Below, piece after piece: positions 47,301-53,182 of a stretch of DNA of 64,000 nt (the first letter of the stretch is position 1; the number at the start of each line of letters is the position of its first letter). Source of the stretch: Mariniblastus fucicola. GTDB lineage: Bacteria; Planctomycetota; Planctomycetia; Pirellulales; Pirellulaceae. The notes below the pieces were generated by a model that searched no databases, was not told the DNA's origin, and saw only the letters and a program-made list of their open reading frames with translations. A program made the position numbers and the translations under genes. The stretch spans positions 3,844,001-3,908,000 of the forward strand of contig NZ_CP042912.1 of the NCBI RefSeq assembly GCF_008087665.1, in the 5' to 3' direction.

Positions 47301-48098
47301 GAAACGACCTACCTGAGAGCACGCTATCTGGACAACGACACTGCGCGATTTGTGTCGGTTGATCCGTTCGAAGGCAGGCTCACCGATCCGCAGTCTCTTC
47401 ACCGATACCAGTACGCACACCAAAACCCGCTGACGTTTGTCGACCCCACCGGCGAAGTCACTGAATTGGCGAAACAGATGGTTGTGCTTTCTGCGAAATT
47501 GACACTCGCCGGAATTGTTGCCGCAGGATTACAGTACGCGTGGAGCAGGGCGATTGGTGGCGACCCGGTCGAGTGGCAGGGCGTAACGGGGAGTGCAAGC
47601 TTCGGCGCGACCGTTGGCTATGAGAACAGCTTTGCCGAAGCCGGCTTTACTGGAGGATTCGGGGGCGCCGCGACCGCTTTGATCTCGACGCCATTCACCC
47701 AGAGTGGTGAGGACCAGACAAGCTACGGAGCCGGCCTGGTACACATCTTCGCCAATACGGGCGCTGCGATTGCCTTGAAGGCCGATGGTGGTGCCGGGGT
47801 CGGCGGCGTTTCGGTCAATACGCCTGGGGCGGGCTGGATCAAGAACCTTGGCGTCTATCGCTTCGGTCCGACTTACGCCGTTCTGGCCGACTACAACGCA
47901 GCATCGGGCGTCGGACGTTCGTACGGGGCGTTCCTGCAAATTGGATTCGGCAGTGGCAACGCCGCGGGGCTTTCGATCAGCACATCAGTTGGCGGATCGA
48001 TCAACTTCGTCGGTGGCGTCACCATTCCAATCGGCGAAGGAGCAGCGGGAAGTGAAGCTTACCAGCAAGCGAGAGCCTTCATCAGCAACTTCTCATAG
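32367..48098 (+). CDS. Giant LEPR / Ig-like / FG-GAP / LamG / SdrD / RHS-YD surface protein
   Basis: A single 5,243-residue frame. Order: LEPR-type motif EQLEPRMMLNGD (residues ~36-47); a module repeated at ~50-206 and ~287-446; Ig/cadherin-like (He_PIG) domains; about 20 calcium-loop FG-GAP/VCBS repeats (1235-2364; e.g. DLNGDGILDF); a LamG-like domain (~2502-2726); two SdrD-B-like repeats (~2752-2958; GNIFDDANGDGIRND); further Ig-like domains (to ~3800); RHS N-terminal region (GNFQLEFTDMVIPIAG); YD repeats (~3960-4930); and RHS core ending NPLTFVDPTG (5029). A 214-residue Gly/Ser-rich tip of unknown family ends the chain. There is no classical signal peptide; the LEPR motif is the planctomycete-specific N-terminal feature. 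It is probably a surface adhesin or contact-dependent effector (inferred). It is divergent from moxR; a PEP-CTERM gene follows after 85 bp. Confidence 0.93.
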   Translation: MHNKDRVKKLLAGVLGRVKQKNSSRSESQTTNLQIEQLEPRMMLNGDAQEVLFSAGFEDADVGAGQYAFFNSVSGFTATKRSVEVQNNHPAVGPASEGQKHLELDGRNGIFVNIEDVQAASLSLELDYSPRAGASVAENEIEVLWQGDVIRTLSGDGSASSTTQFRAIDIDLPITNGSTAGRLEFRSKASGGRGMGGLIDDVIVTATLSPIAIENISDQEVQRESTLSVDADLLPPDDSAEVRFELVKAPVGATVNTQTGQFNWLASDANIQATENRESQTTIGPKQLVLFAGFEDVDVASGQFGFFDRVSGFDATARKVEVQHNHPAVGPASQANQHVELDGRNGIARSMDTVVGDLYELKFDFSPRAGADSVANAIEVLWDGKVIHEVTADGRNNSSTSFRTVTVDLSEFSGDTTRLEFRSKAPGSVPGMGGLIDNVRVTRQEVSTSSSDNPFEVIIRATDDQGRSDTEQFNITITDQPSMAAPVFDPIENLTIDELGSVSFQLTATDADTPTNELRYEAVRIPINATLNPATGQFQWTSDEFSGGYFFNVDVKVVDTDGLSDQKRFRITVNEVNRGPSIEAIDDFEIESDSTMVVASKASDPDRPRDTLSWSLTESPDGARINGQGVISWTPTQQQAESSGPFRFTVQVSDGNGGIASESFDVSIDDRSPVLDFIENRTIDELTPVSIQLSATDPNGNDEDLIFELIRGPVGSTLDPDTGVFAWTPNEWAGAVDFFNIDVQVRDAEGLTDSQRFRIFVNETNVIPVLEEIDDFSIEPGQDVSVQAMASDSDVPVDTLTFSLSNAPDGATVSDEGLIHWTPPTPLFDGTFAFTVTVNDGNGGSASESFNVTIGQATDSLTLVENDDFLVTQSREFIVGPDTQSVSFNFSTQFDKSDQFVNDAFEVALVDVNGQPLVQTFNRNRDAFFNLTEDEAASVGVNAIQSGDVLSVDLSHLEEGTVAKLIFRLVNNDSDTQTRVEINNIETSSSGLNTPIGASFNEVRALDAAPDFTLLQDVTESFAARFGRTSFNEDTNALFTNIALTNVGQVAVSGRMVAAIKNISDEQIQLIQPDGRLPDGRFYIDVTSDSGQVAPGQMARTRDFQWLNEDAEAFQFELSLLAEVNSAPTGFTSSPPAVVEAGNTLNYKAVATDPDEGQPLRYSIVRGDEAVSIDETSGELSWTTNTDDLGNHGITIRATDPFGLYSEQSFDIEVVDSLQNRPPVFTSDPVTEATASSGFEITTFATGDNPNGVTVIEGFQGPRIVTTNEADQTIGVYAGQNNDRFDDATEYSTGFPTTNGELVDVGYAIDLGLPELLTTYDSNSVESMDQGDLNGDGILDFVVMTTYDSFSTGERYQLVIHAMLGDGDGGFASPEEVYRHSYSTYTFDTRNLLLRDLNNDGDLDIVTSEVASDQRLISMLGNGDGTFQTAVEAPYTTEPFLQFVAADVDEDGVLDLIGRRGTLSLGGAQYELAWSKGLGDGTFAESTFILDAEGTYNANPGRGFEVTDLNADGHLDVAFLGSTNLHIYHSDGLGNFTLATEFRPSVVSPDLWIRGGDFNGDGFADLLYNNGWNGEFILLSGDGSGIDFGSEVVNDVDSTIANYAGSDSPVDIDGDGDLDLIFGVANSDYVSPRVALNDGTGKFTITEYPMVDFSQTASQLRFEKRDVVRGAMFGDYNLDGVMDFSYFTQGGDTNGVGVRLGTRPGEFGSTRAISWDTSRANPDATPGDFNGDGNVDLVDVYNDQIHLGRGDGTFEDPFPALGFFASGFVSVSDFNLDGLDDIVGARSNRYFVALSNGDGTFTTSDDQLAEGSFYGYSSTIAADFNADGYPDFVAKTGVERQIDVHLNDPENPGVFTRSFRYTLPDGSQGINVSNWQESYATADFTGDGILDLSFAERDDYNNGVIKLVVMAGDGNGDFTFHSELEGFDSYSQNLPAHYYAPGDFNAGDIDGDGDEDLIAVTNYGARIFLNDGSGNFEFFTHLDSPGTQQRGRDSWLVDFDQDGQLDLIQTGLVGYGPLVIRLGNGDASFQAPQTYGLIGSVQGIISRQPFADLDGDGQLDFVYGSDNVGNYRNDSASVYAGRRNDLVDLLSVDLDGDGNQELLAVQEQMDRLQIFQGDNLGGLTRLPDLQTGRAPQAVTVADLNGDGVVELLVANRASQSITVYTGDLDAGYASTEVFVGGGLIDIKAADVNGDGFDDVFALDVQRGGLLKFISDGSLTLTSPIEVALGDTPEHLTLADTNNDGTIDALITLPESNRLMILDDIATDSGPAPLFLEFATSPGEVVVLELNEDGNPDIAVTLPESNAVSVHYGRGDNQYAAPQLIEVGEAPEKITVADADEDSRLDLIVANSGDNTASVIYNRFDPNEVYSYDADAIDPDNDAVSYRIVDGPGGLFIDSQTGEVTWAASPNQVGGHTVTIEASDGRGGIATQTYRIEVEPARENNTPLIATEPVAKIGAGESFEYQAAAVDADNDALRYRILSGPDGATVDPVTGLVRWDGRIDGTAFLSPDGTAVNHGDIVTPVGEDSSIALNTLTVEGWFKPENLTVAGGAATLFRYGSLLSEPFHVRFRYNSELELFLDQDGTTTQSISRIPFDVEVDRWYHIALSVDDSNQTFELFVDGKSAISGNLPSSFVYDESMKLEIGGNYWDFSGQVDNFRIWNTARTAEQIREGMTRQFDGDANLMLDYRFEVEGAQTVRDNTPYRNDGYLTPNVGTPEIVDGGLAEFGTYSFVIGVEDGRGGISTQAFDVEIVPELRGAIEGNIFDDANGDGIRNDGAGTEPAEDGLGEWLVFIDANDNQFADPEEVQTVTDANGNYRLAGLLPDTYPVRFAPMAGFESVSPRNVEVNASETTIANVAAMQSPLGQIQGQIRTIDGETAGHWTAYVDMNDNGVRDEAEPIANSDRLGNFAITGLAAGTYILRADLPAGWLAADGFDGVEVELLEDAIAAGNDLALEPSNSSVTGGVRFVTTAPQSVRARDVFQYASVATNINGAPIQYDLSLAPEGLTIDPENGRVTWQPTIGQAGQHSVILRATDASGSISLQSFTIEVVAPNTAPAITSTPPASGFIGKTFVYQVHAQDGELDSLTFMLAAAPASVNMDAEGLIEWTPDASGEADFEILVVDSAGNDFRQTFTVDVSGDNPSVTPFTIEPARKSIGLGQTYLSKIAGEDSLGRPLSWTLVSGPAGFEVAADGMLKWTANSIGNEAIELLATTVDGESESYTFNLEVIGYPVINTPSIVSEPTLSATIGNAYAYDVEVANVVGELLTFTIVDGLIGASIDPDRGTLRWTPESDQLGESDFTIEVVNANGESTFQEFTVSVTRFGGPPRIVSTPPTEANVGGSFLYTIDAVDTEGDPLTYRLLQAPAGMSINETTGEFSWTPTAGQVGLRRTVIEVADGIGGATTQAFAILVGDGVVNLAPDFSSEAPRFTAVGSNYTYQLEATDAEGTELSYAVSRGPTGLTISDSGLVSWTPADGQDGKFVVTLRVTDEGGASSIESFELDVLAENRAPVVNSSAPTTSVKGVAFRYDLLVNDADIDPLAFALLAAPEGAEINAFGQIVWQTDDADLGDHQFAVEVTDPRGGIATQSFTLNLVADTEGPKVSLIENLGESSRNVLPWQGPFVVYARAIDNVGLASLTLSANGQDIPLSANGTAVFTFEDWLFESINVTATAVDTSGNVTTKSISFDYDVPEGWSTNPGPEVPTAIITSPADSGTATGFVSIVGTADHEDFGAYVLSYRSVDESSFTEITRSTDAVASGELGVWDTSMLRNGEYVIRLQVATTEGAANVVEHRVGVSGELKLGNFQLEFTDMVIPIAGIPIEITRVYDTLDADVEGDFGYGWRLEFRDTDLQVGLPKSGLEDIGIYPALRPGTKIYLNIPGEGRQGFTFNPDIQVLPGFGGNNLVLARPRFTPDPRVTATLSPGTSGYLQVNELGELYAPGGIPYNPASPDFGGAYLLTTREGITYRINGADGKLESATDRNGNVTEFSTAGIVGEGSEEVRFERDARGRIVSITDPAGNRLQYSYNDSGDLERVVDREGNKTEYSYNSNNSHYLESVVDPLGRTGTRAQYDAEGQLTSAIDLNGRSIEFTREPGSSIQRVVDKNGNEELVEFDNQGRVISQTDGLGNTRRFEYGPNGFLARQTDELGHVTTYTYSARGDLLYSTNALGATSRYSYNEFGQIMSITDAVGDTQTMEYDSNGNLIRSVDSQGRVSSNEYDEQGNVILQIDTAGGETRHTYDASGRLAGTTDSNGVTRVFEVDANGNPVGDQVTVVRDGETITLESTLVRDANGNVTENIDALGQTFTQQYNGLGQVTQLTNQTGNSVQFEGTDHSAPEQYVFDDGSSAGYEFDGNGNAVSYVDQEGNVTRYEYNERNELIRIILPDDTPNDDNDNPFQIFEYDSAGRQIASVDALGNRTEYEYNAVGQRIAATDALGERTFWLYDAVGRVVQQTDPLGRTTRFSYNSLGQLVETRFADQTTETRGYDANGNLAVVTNAAGQSTRFVYDSNNLLIKSITSSGFITSYERDEFGNVIRQTDANGHVTSYDFNALSQQTSTSRPLGQNSSIVYDEAGRVLEQTDFNGQTTRFTYDDLGRPVSQEFADGSTLEVTYTHSGLRSTVTDSNGTTRFEYNAAGLIAAQVEPDGTRVDYRYDLAGNLVEIQTPFGSTNYTYDELNRIVSVQSPTDGLTRYTYDPAGRLLATEHANGLIERLSYDSLDRIIEMSVEATDSTIIQQVGFSYDTVGNLVEKIDGNEVTHYQYDAMNRLVGEATSRDGVLTTESFWEYDAVGNLLREVIDGSESLYRYDANDRLIEIFTAGQTETRTYDANGNQLTATTGGQTTEFVWDARGRMVEVSSSVGDSTYEYNADNLRVAIDSDGEQTRFLWTSALGQLPEVIAEYGDGEALQFVYGSGRDEIIVDGEQYSVHSDRLGSTRLITDESGATINEYSYDVWGELLDSTEGIENGYQYTGGYFDEASETTYLRARYLDNDTARFVSVDPFEGRLTDPQSLHRYQYAHQNPLTFVDPTGEVTELAKQMVVLSAKLTLAGIVAAGLQYAWSRAIGGDPVEWQGVTGSASFGATVGYENSFAEAGFTGGFGGAATALISTPFTQSGEDQTSYGAGLVHIFANTGAAIALKADGGAGVGGVSVNTPGAGWIKNLGVYRFGPTYAVLADYNAASGVGRSYGAFLQIGFGSGNAAGLSISTSVGGSINFVGGVTIPIGEGAAGSEAYQQARAFISNFS
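32520..33701 (+). repeat. Intragenic duplicated module, copies 711 bp apart
   Basis: About 475 bp at 32520-32993 is repeated at 33231-33701 with a constant 711-bp offset. Both copies encode GFED-DV...GQ-FF--VSGF-AT...HPAVGPAS...LDGRNGI...GMGGLID. The nucleotide match is patchy, so the duplication is not recent. The second copy is embedded inside the Ig-like domain that follows the first. Confidence 0.85.
47454..48098 (+). other. C-terminal tip of the RHS protein (residues 5030-5243)
   Basis: This segment follows the DPTG that closes the RHS core, where polymorphic toxins place their variable effector. It has one hydrophobic helix (MVVLSAKLTLAGIVAAGLQ) and then about 170 residues of Gly/Ser/Ala-rich alternating strands with regularly spaced aromatics (SYGAFLQIGFGSGNAAGLS). 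No nuclease, deaminase, peptidase or ADP-ribosyl motif was recognised. Confidence 0.6.
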
Positions 48099-48183
48099 CT
48101 CAGTTTCAAAATGGTCACGATCATAGATCGCCGACAACCAAACTTTATTACGACAGAAGTGAAATTCGTTTTAGGAAGACAAC

Positions 48184-48786
48184 ATGAAAACAAACATCCT
48201 GCGAATCGCTGTTTGCCTGATCGCTGCAATGGTATGGAACAGCCATCCGGTTTCGGCGGACACTGTTTACAACATCGCACCGTACTCCATGTCCAACGGT
48301 TACGAAATTGTCGGAGGGTCCATCACGACGGACGACACCGTGGGACAGGGGCAAACCGATTTCTTCAATTCCAACATCGTGGATTATGAAGTGATCGTGA
48401 CGGGGCCGATCAACCTTACCTTCACTCCCAGCAACCGAAGTGCGAGTATCTTTTCAGTTGACTCCGGGTTGATGGTCACCGACACCGGGATTTGGCTGGA
48501 GCCATCGGATAGCTCAAGTCATCAACTTCGAATCGAAGCTCGCGAAATCGGGATCAACGCCCTCAATATCCAACAGGTATTCTGGAGCCACGGACCGTCC
48601 GGCAATCCTGCATCCACTGTCGGCTTTGTCGCCGGAGGAGGAACCGATCAAGGCACCTTCAACCAATCGCCTCGCGTCGACCGATTGCTTATTGCTGGCT
48701 CACTGCCTGCGGTCCCTGAACCGACTTCCGGGGCTTTCCTGATCGCGCTGTTCATTGCATGCGGCATCAAACGGCATCGAGGCTGA
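48184..48786 (+). CDS. PEP-CTERM sorting-domain protein
   Basis: A 200-residue exported protein. A signal peptide (MKTNILRIAVCLIAAMVWNSHPVSA) is followed by a beta-rich passenger with no recognised enzyme motif. A C-terminal PEP-CTERM signal closes the chain: VPEPTS, hydrophobic helix GAFLIALFIACG and basic tail IKRHRG. Proteins with this tail are handled by an exosortase and attached to the envelope or exopolysaccharide; no exosortase gene is in the window. AGGAAG before the ATG supports the start. It lies 85 bp after the giant RHS gene in the same direction and could be co-transcribed. A possible immunity or anchoring partner role is only positional. Confidence 0.82.
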   Translation: MKTNILRIAVCLIAAMVWNSHPVSADTVYNIAPYSMSNGYEIVGGSITTDDTVGQGQTDFFNSNIVDYEVIVTGPINLTFTPSNRSASIFSVDSGLMVTDTGIWLEPSDSSSHQLRIEAREIGINALNIQQVFWSHGPSGNPASTVGFVAGGGTDQGTFNQSPRVDRLLIAGSLPAVPEPTSGAFLIALFIACGIKRHRG

Positions 48787-48805
48787 ATCGCGAAACGCGA
48801 TCAGG
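48781..48805. terminator. Stem-loop shared by two convergent genes
   Basis: GGCTGAATCGCG pairs with CGCGATCAGGCC around an AAA triloop, with one bulge on each side. The stop codon of the PEP-CTERM gene lies in one arm and that of selB in the other. No T-run follows on either strand, so termination is uncertain. Confidence 0.35.
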
Positions 48806-50717
48806 CCAAAACCCGCAGGTCGCCTTCGCGTCGCGTAAATCCGGATTCGTCGAAATACTCGCAAAGCGGAACTGCCCATTTGCGGCTGGTGTCGATAAGC
48901 GTGCGGATGTCGCTCATCGTCATCCCGCCCCCCGTTTCGATTGCTTCGCGAATTTTTTCCTGCGCTGAATCGAAAACCTCGGCGTGAAAGTAGTACTCAC
49001 TGTTTACTTTGATGATGTCGCCATTCTCGGCCGCCATCTCCAGCAACTCCGGAACGGATTCCTTGTTCTTCGTGGCTGACTTCTGCAACTCCGCAGCAGT
49101 TGGGGGTTTCAATTCGGCTGCCCGCAGCTGTTTCAGCAGTTCTTCCAACAAGGCTTTCTGGCCCTTGGAAAGCTTGGGGCCAAAACCGGCAAGCGACACG
49201 GACTGAACATTCGCAAAGACAGTTTTCTCTTTCTTGAGATGTTCGATCACCGCATCGAGCAACTCTTTCTGTTTCAACCACGCAAATTCGTTCTCGACAA
49301 CGTTGCGTTTGTGATTGAAACGAAGCGGATTTGCCTCGTGTAAACGAGTCAACGTCTTCACGACCTGAGCGCCAAGTAACTCAAAACGGTCTCGATGCAT
49401 GCAAACAGAACGCGTTTGCGAGATTGCGGTTTCGACCAGTTCGCCAGACTCCTTGAGCCGGTCGTAGGTTGCCAGAAAATCAATCGCACCCGCAACCCGG
49501 GGAAAAGATGCCGGATCGAAACTCGCGTCATTGAGTAAGTAAACGGCCGACGCCGCACGTTCGTCCGGAGATTCGGAGTCCATGCGGTTGACGTGTTTCA
49601 GGTCCGCTGCGGTGGCTTTCTTGATCGCTGCCGCTTCCGGGTGAAGGACGCGACCTCCGCCGATCGTCATGACCGGCGACTCAAGCCGAATCACGAAAGG
49701 CTGATTCCACACTGTGACCGCAGGCTCGGATAGCCAAATCTGCGCTATGCCACTTTTCCCGGGATCAATTTCCGAACAGCCGAGCAATCGCACGTTGCCA
49801 AAAAGCTCTGCAGTCCCCACATGAAAACGGACTCTTGTACGATCCTTGAGCGGTTTTCGCACTGAGGAAAGCAAATGAATGCGAACGGTCAACAAACTTG
49901 AAGGAACGAGATGCCCAACAGCGGCAAGTTCGTGGCCACGACCGAACTCGTCAAGTTTGACGCCGCCCAAATTGATAGCCGCACGTTGCCCACGATGTAC
50001 TTCTTCACTACCCGAATCGTGATTTTGAATTCCGCGGACGCGTACGGGGATCGAGCCGGGTTGAACCTCGACTGAATCGCCCATGCTGAGCTTACCGCTG
50101 CTGACACTTCCGGTGACGACGGTGCCGTGGCCTTCGATCGAAAACGCCCGATCGATCGCCATGCGGAACGGAGCGGATTCAAGGTTGGCGACCTCTGTTG
50201 CGGCAACTTTGCCGGCAGCATCCCCCAACGCCTGCTTCAGTTCATCAATCCCCATCCCAGTTTTGGAGCTTGTGCGAATGATGGGAGCATCGTGCAAAAA
50301 CGTGTCGGCAACGGTTGAGCGAATCTCGTCCTCGACCAGTTCCAGCCACGAGTCTTCGCAAAGGTCGCATTTGGTCAACGCGATCACGCCGCACGTCAAA
50401 TCCAGCAACCGCAAAATATCAAGGTGCTCGATCGTCTGTTGCTTGACAGAATCGTCGCCAGCGATCACCAGTAGAACCATGTCCATGCCGGTGGCGCCGG
50501 CCAACATTTGACGGACGAATTTTTCGTGCCCCGGAACGTCAACGACGCCGATTCGATAGTCACCGATTTCGAGAAACGCGTAACCGAGTTCGATCGTAAT
50601 GCCGCGTTTTTTCTCTTCCGGCAATCGGTCCGTGTTGGTCCCGGTCAGGGCTCCGATCAGCGAAGTTTTTCCGTGGTCGATATGCCCCGCAGTGCCCAGA
50701 ATCAAATCACGCATCAT
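48801..50717 (-). CDS. selB: Selenocysteine-specific elongation factor
   Basis: A 638-residue GTPase that delivers Sec-tRNA to recoded UGA codons. The G-domain begins at once ([21 protein letters not shown], quoted only as [11 protein letters not shown]; then [28 protein letters not shown]). Beta-barrel domains follow, then a C-terminal half of winged-helix character ([38 protein letters not shown]) that would bind the SECIS hairpin. The length is right for SelB and too long for EF-Tu. The frame is open 12 codons further upstream, but the ATG at 50717 overlaps the previous stop (ATGA) and gives the canonical N-terminus. selA, selD and tRNA-Sec are not in the window. Confidence 0.95.
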   Translation of the reverse strand: MMRDLILGTAGHIDHGKTSLIGALTGTNTDRLPEEKKRGITIELGYAFLEIGDYRIGVVDVPGHEKFVRQMLAGATGMDMVLLVIAGDDSVKQQTIEHLDILRLLDLTCGVIALTKCDLCEDSWLELVEDEIRSTVADTFLHDAPIIRTSSKTGMGIDELKQALGDAAGKVAATEVANLESAPFRMAIDRAFSIEGHGTVVTGSVSSGKLSMGDSVEVQPGSIPVRVRGIQNHDSGSEEVHRGQRAAINLGGVKLDEFGRGHELAAVGHLVPSSLLTVRIHLLSSVRKPLKDRTRVRFHVGTAELFGNVRLLGCSEIDPGKSGIAQIWLSEPAVTVWNQPFVIRLESPVMTIGGGRVLHPEAAAIKKATAADLKHVNRMDSESPDERAASAVYLLNDASFDPASFPRVAGAIDFLATYDRLKESGELVETAISQTRSVCMHRDRFELLGAQVVKTLTRLHEANPLRFNHKRNVVENEFAWLKQKELLDAVIEHLKKEKTVFANVQSVSLAGFGPKLSKGQKALLEELLKQLRAAELKPPTAAELQKSATKNKESVPELLEMAAENGDIIKVNSEYYFHAEVFDSAQEKIREAIETGGGMTMSDIRTLIDTSRKWAVPLCEYFDESGFTRREGDLRVLA

Positions 50718-51469
50718 TTTTCCCGATAGAGAATTGCTCCGCAGCCATTGCAAACCAGAGGCTTTTTCGCGAGGAGGTTGCTGGCCGTTTGCTGTGTCAG
50801 TGTGAGGTTGCAGTTGCCACAGGTTTTCGTATCGGTGGAAGCAAACGTATCCTCCGCCATCGTTTTGATATTGCGCTGATAGGGCACTCGCAAGTCGGGA
50901 TGCAGTCGTTCGAGCGCTACCGCCAACTCGTCGCGAATCCGGGCATCTTCGTTCTTCAAAGTCACCAACTCCTCGGCGACCTTCTTTTCGATTCCCGCCG
51001 TTTCAGATTTGGCTTTCTCGAGGTTTTCCTTCGCAGTCGCCAGCTCCGATTCGAGAACGTCAATTTTCTCAAGCGTCTCAAAGATTTCGTCTGCCTGGAC
51101 GCTGTTGGCCTGTTCGTCCGCCGCGATGCGATCTTTCAAAAGTTGATACTCTTTGTTCGAATCAGCAGCGTTGAGCTTGCCGCGAAGATCTTCCAGCTTC
51201 GCTTCCCGATCGTCCAATTGAGACTGTTTGGCGCGAGATTCCTTTTGTACCGCCTGGAGCTCGAGTTTCTTGGCTTCAAGCGCATCTGTGAACCCTTGCT
51301 CTGTCGTTTTCACCAGTCTGATTTGAATGGGTCCACGACGCATCCGATCTTCAATATCAGTCAACTGAGTGAGCATCCGATGCAAGCGTTGGAGCAAGAC
51401 GTAGTCGACTTGTTGGTTAGTCTGTTCGTTCAAACCTAGTTCCGTGCTGGAGATTTTTTTCTTCAGCAC
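50714..51469 (-). CDS. Coiled-coil protein with C4 zinc ribbon
   Basis: A 251-residue cytosolic protein: a long antiparallel coiled-coil hairpin (about residues 20-190, e.g. [20 protein letters not shown]), then a C-terminal C4 zinc ribbon (TCGNCNLTL...[10 protein letters not shown]). This is the CT398/DUF164-type family found in most bacteria, suspected to act in nucleic-acid or secretion-related scaffolding but not functionally settled. The start [12 protein letters not shown] was taken at 51469. The stop overlaps the selB start, so the pair is translationally coupled. That link is notable but does not prove a joint role. Confidence 0.88.
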   Translation of the reverse strand: MLKKKISSTELGLNEQTNQQVDYVLLQRLHRMLTQLTDIEDRMRRGPIQIRLVKTTEQGFTDALEAKKLELQAVQKESRAKQSQLDDREAKLEDLRGKLNAADSNKEYQLLKDRIAADEQANSVQADEIFETLEKIDVLESELATAKENLEKAKSETAGIEKKVAEELVTLKNEDARIRDELAVALERLHPDLRVPYQRNIKTMAEDTFASTDTKTCGNCNLTLTQQTASNLLAKKPLVCNGCGAILYREK

Positions 51470-51559
51470 TCATGTTAGCAAACCTGGATTCGACGCGTTA
51501 GAGGGCGAATTTCCCCGGCCAGCCGATTCCGAAAATCACCGCCCGGTTTCGTTGGCTGA

Positions 51560-52039
51560 TCAGTCCTCGGGCAAGAACTTGATCGCCAACGGATAGCTCC
51601 AGACCTCGCCGTTGTTGCACTTCAAAGCCGCAAGGATTGGGAAAACAATGGACAATACTGCGAGGATCAGAAGCAACGGGAACCCAATGAAGACCAAACA
51701 GAGTATCGACGCGACCACTCCATAGATGAAACCACTGATGATCCAGTTCATCATCCGGTTGCCATGTCGGCGAACCAAGTCCGATTTGTCTTTCCCAAGA
51801 ATCCACATTGCGATTGGAATGACGATGCCAATTGCGGAATAGATCAGCAATTGGGAAATATGCATCAGCGTACACCACGTTCGCTCGTCAATTCCATGAA
51901 TCATTCCTGCCGATTGTTTGTAGGGAGGCATCGGCTCGCCGGCGATCACCCGATTTTTTGCAATCTGAAATTCGGCATCCGAAAGCGAGCCTTCAGAGCG
52001 AAGTTTCTCAAGTTGTTCCAATTGCTGGGGAATGTTCAT
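51560..52039 (-). CDS. SHOCT-like / DUF4870 membrane protein
   Basis: A 159-residue protein. The N-terminal ~30 residues form a SHOCT-like helical motif (LEQLEKLRSEGSLSDAEFQ). Three hydrophobic segments typical of DUF4870 follow (HISQLLIYSAIGIVIPIAMW; NWIISGFIYGVVASILCLVF; LLLILAVLSIVFPILAAL). The conserved DUF4870 start (ERTWCTLMHISQLL) and the centre HGNRMMNW are present. The TTG four codons upstream is possible, but the ATG at 52039 is preferred. The function of DUF4870 is unknown; SHOCT motifs are thought to aid oligomerisation. It has 90 bp to the Zn-ribbon gene start on its 3' side. Confidence 0.85.
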   Translation of the reverse strand: MNIPQQLEQLEKLRSEGSLSDAEFQIAKNRVIAGEPMPPYKQSAGMIHGIDERTWCTLMHISQLLIYSAIGIVIPIAMWILGKDKSDLVRRHGNRMMNWIISGFIYGVVASILCLVFIGFPLLLILAVLSIVFPILAALKCNNGEVWSYPLAIKFLPED

Positions 52040-52198
52040 ATCTGCTCGCAAGTTCTTTGAGGGAAGTGGCTTTCGCCGCGGGAGTTCTCCGAACCGGAAT
52101 CGTCAACGCTGCTGAATGCTGACGCCCGCAACTTTAATTCGCTGCCAAGTTGAATTTATTGGAAAGATTCGGCGCCGGAAACACACGAACGAATTCTG

Positions 52199-53056
52199 TC
52201 AGTCGCGATCAGCCACGTTTTCGCCAACGGTCAACTTGAGTTCAGCAACCATCCGGTCGATCGCGATCCGTGCGACGTCCGGGACGAAGTGCTGGTCCAT
52301 GTCGAACTGGTGATCAAGTTCAAACAACGTGACTGTCCAAACGTCGGTTCCTGAAGGTGACTCGATGATCTGTCGCGTCGGAATCACGACGTCACCATAT
52401 TTTTTGTGTTTGGAGTACGTGCGGATGACCTGCCTCGTTCCCGACCGATGCTCCACTCCTGTTTTTTGAATCAGGAAATTCGTTTCCACGTCGAAGCACC
52501 GGGTCGTCGTGTTTTGCCTGGCATCGACAAATTCCAATACATGACATCTCTTGCCGCTGACCCCTACGATGCCTTTGCACTTAATGGATTCGTATCGCTC
52601 CTGCCATTGAATCACGTCGGCGATCGTGGCCGCATCAATAAGACTTTCGCCCAACGCGTCACCACCATGAAACGTAACTCGCCCGCGACTCACCTGCCAC
52701 GAAACACCGGACAACGAATCAGACTTCAAATTACGGTCGGCAACCCAGCATCCATAGGTTGTCGTTGAGAGCTCGCTGCGGCGAATGGAATGGAATCGAC
52801 CAGGCACGCGCCAACGTTCAAACTCCCACTCACCGCTGGGGTCTGACTTTCTCCAAACCGTGTGAGTGCTGGAAATGCTTGAGAGCAATTCATAGCCGCC
52901 GATGGCCAGAATGTGGCGGTCGAGAACCTGCTCGGCCGTCGGAAGTCCAGACTCCTGTTGCATTGCGAATGCGTTCGGCACAACGGGTTGCCAAATAAAA
53001 ATGCAAACACCAAGAAAAAGGATAACAGCAAGTCGAACGATGGCTCGTGAAGACAT
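52199..53056 (-). CDS. Exported LolA-like protein of unknown function
   Basis: A 285-residue protein with a signal peptide (AVILFLGVCIFIWQPVVPNAFA). The segment LPTAEQVLDRHILAIGGYE is typical of planctomycete and acidobacterial periplasmic proteins with a LolA/LolB-like half-barrel. The rest is beta-rich (ERWRVPGRFHSI, KRCHVLEFVDA, YGDVVIPTRQI), as in lipoprotein-carrier folds. No lipobox, active-site motif or transmembrane segment beyond the signal. It might carry a lipid or lipoprotein in the periplasm. It has 126 bp to the protease gene and 147 bp to the DUF4870 gene, so operon membership is unclear. Confidence 0.65.
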   Translation of the reverse strand: MSSRAIVRLAVILFLGVCIFIWQPVVPNAFAMQQESGLPTAEQVLDRHILAIGGYELLSSISSTHTVWRKSDPSGEWEFERWRVPGRFHSIRRSELSTTTYGCWVADRNLKSDSLSGVSWQVSRGRVTFHGGDALGESLIDAATIADVIQWQERYESIKCKGIVGVSGKRCHVLEFVDARQNTTTRCFDVETNFLIQKTGVEHRSGTRQVIRTYSKHKKYGDVVIPTRQIIESPSGTDVWTVTLFELDHQFDMDQHFVPDVARIAIDRMVAELKLTVGENVADRD

Positions 53057-53182
53057 GGCAGGCTCCGTATGATTTACGAAACCTCAATCTATCAAACTCA
53101 GCGACCGCAATCCAGCAAAGTTCGTGACTGCGTTTCCATCAACGATGGCGCAGATGGCCAGTGCGTCGTGCAGGACAGCAGC

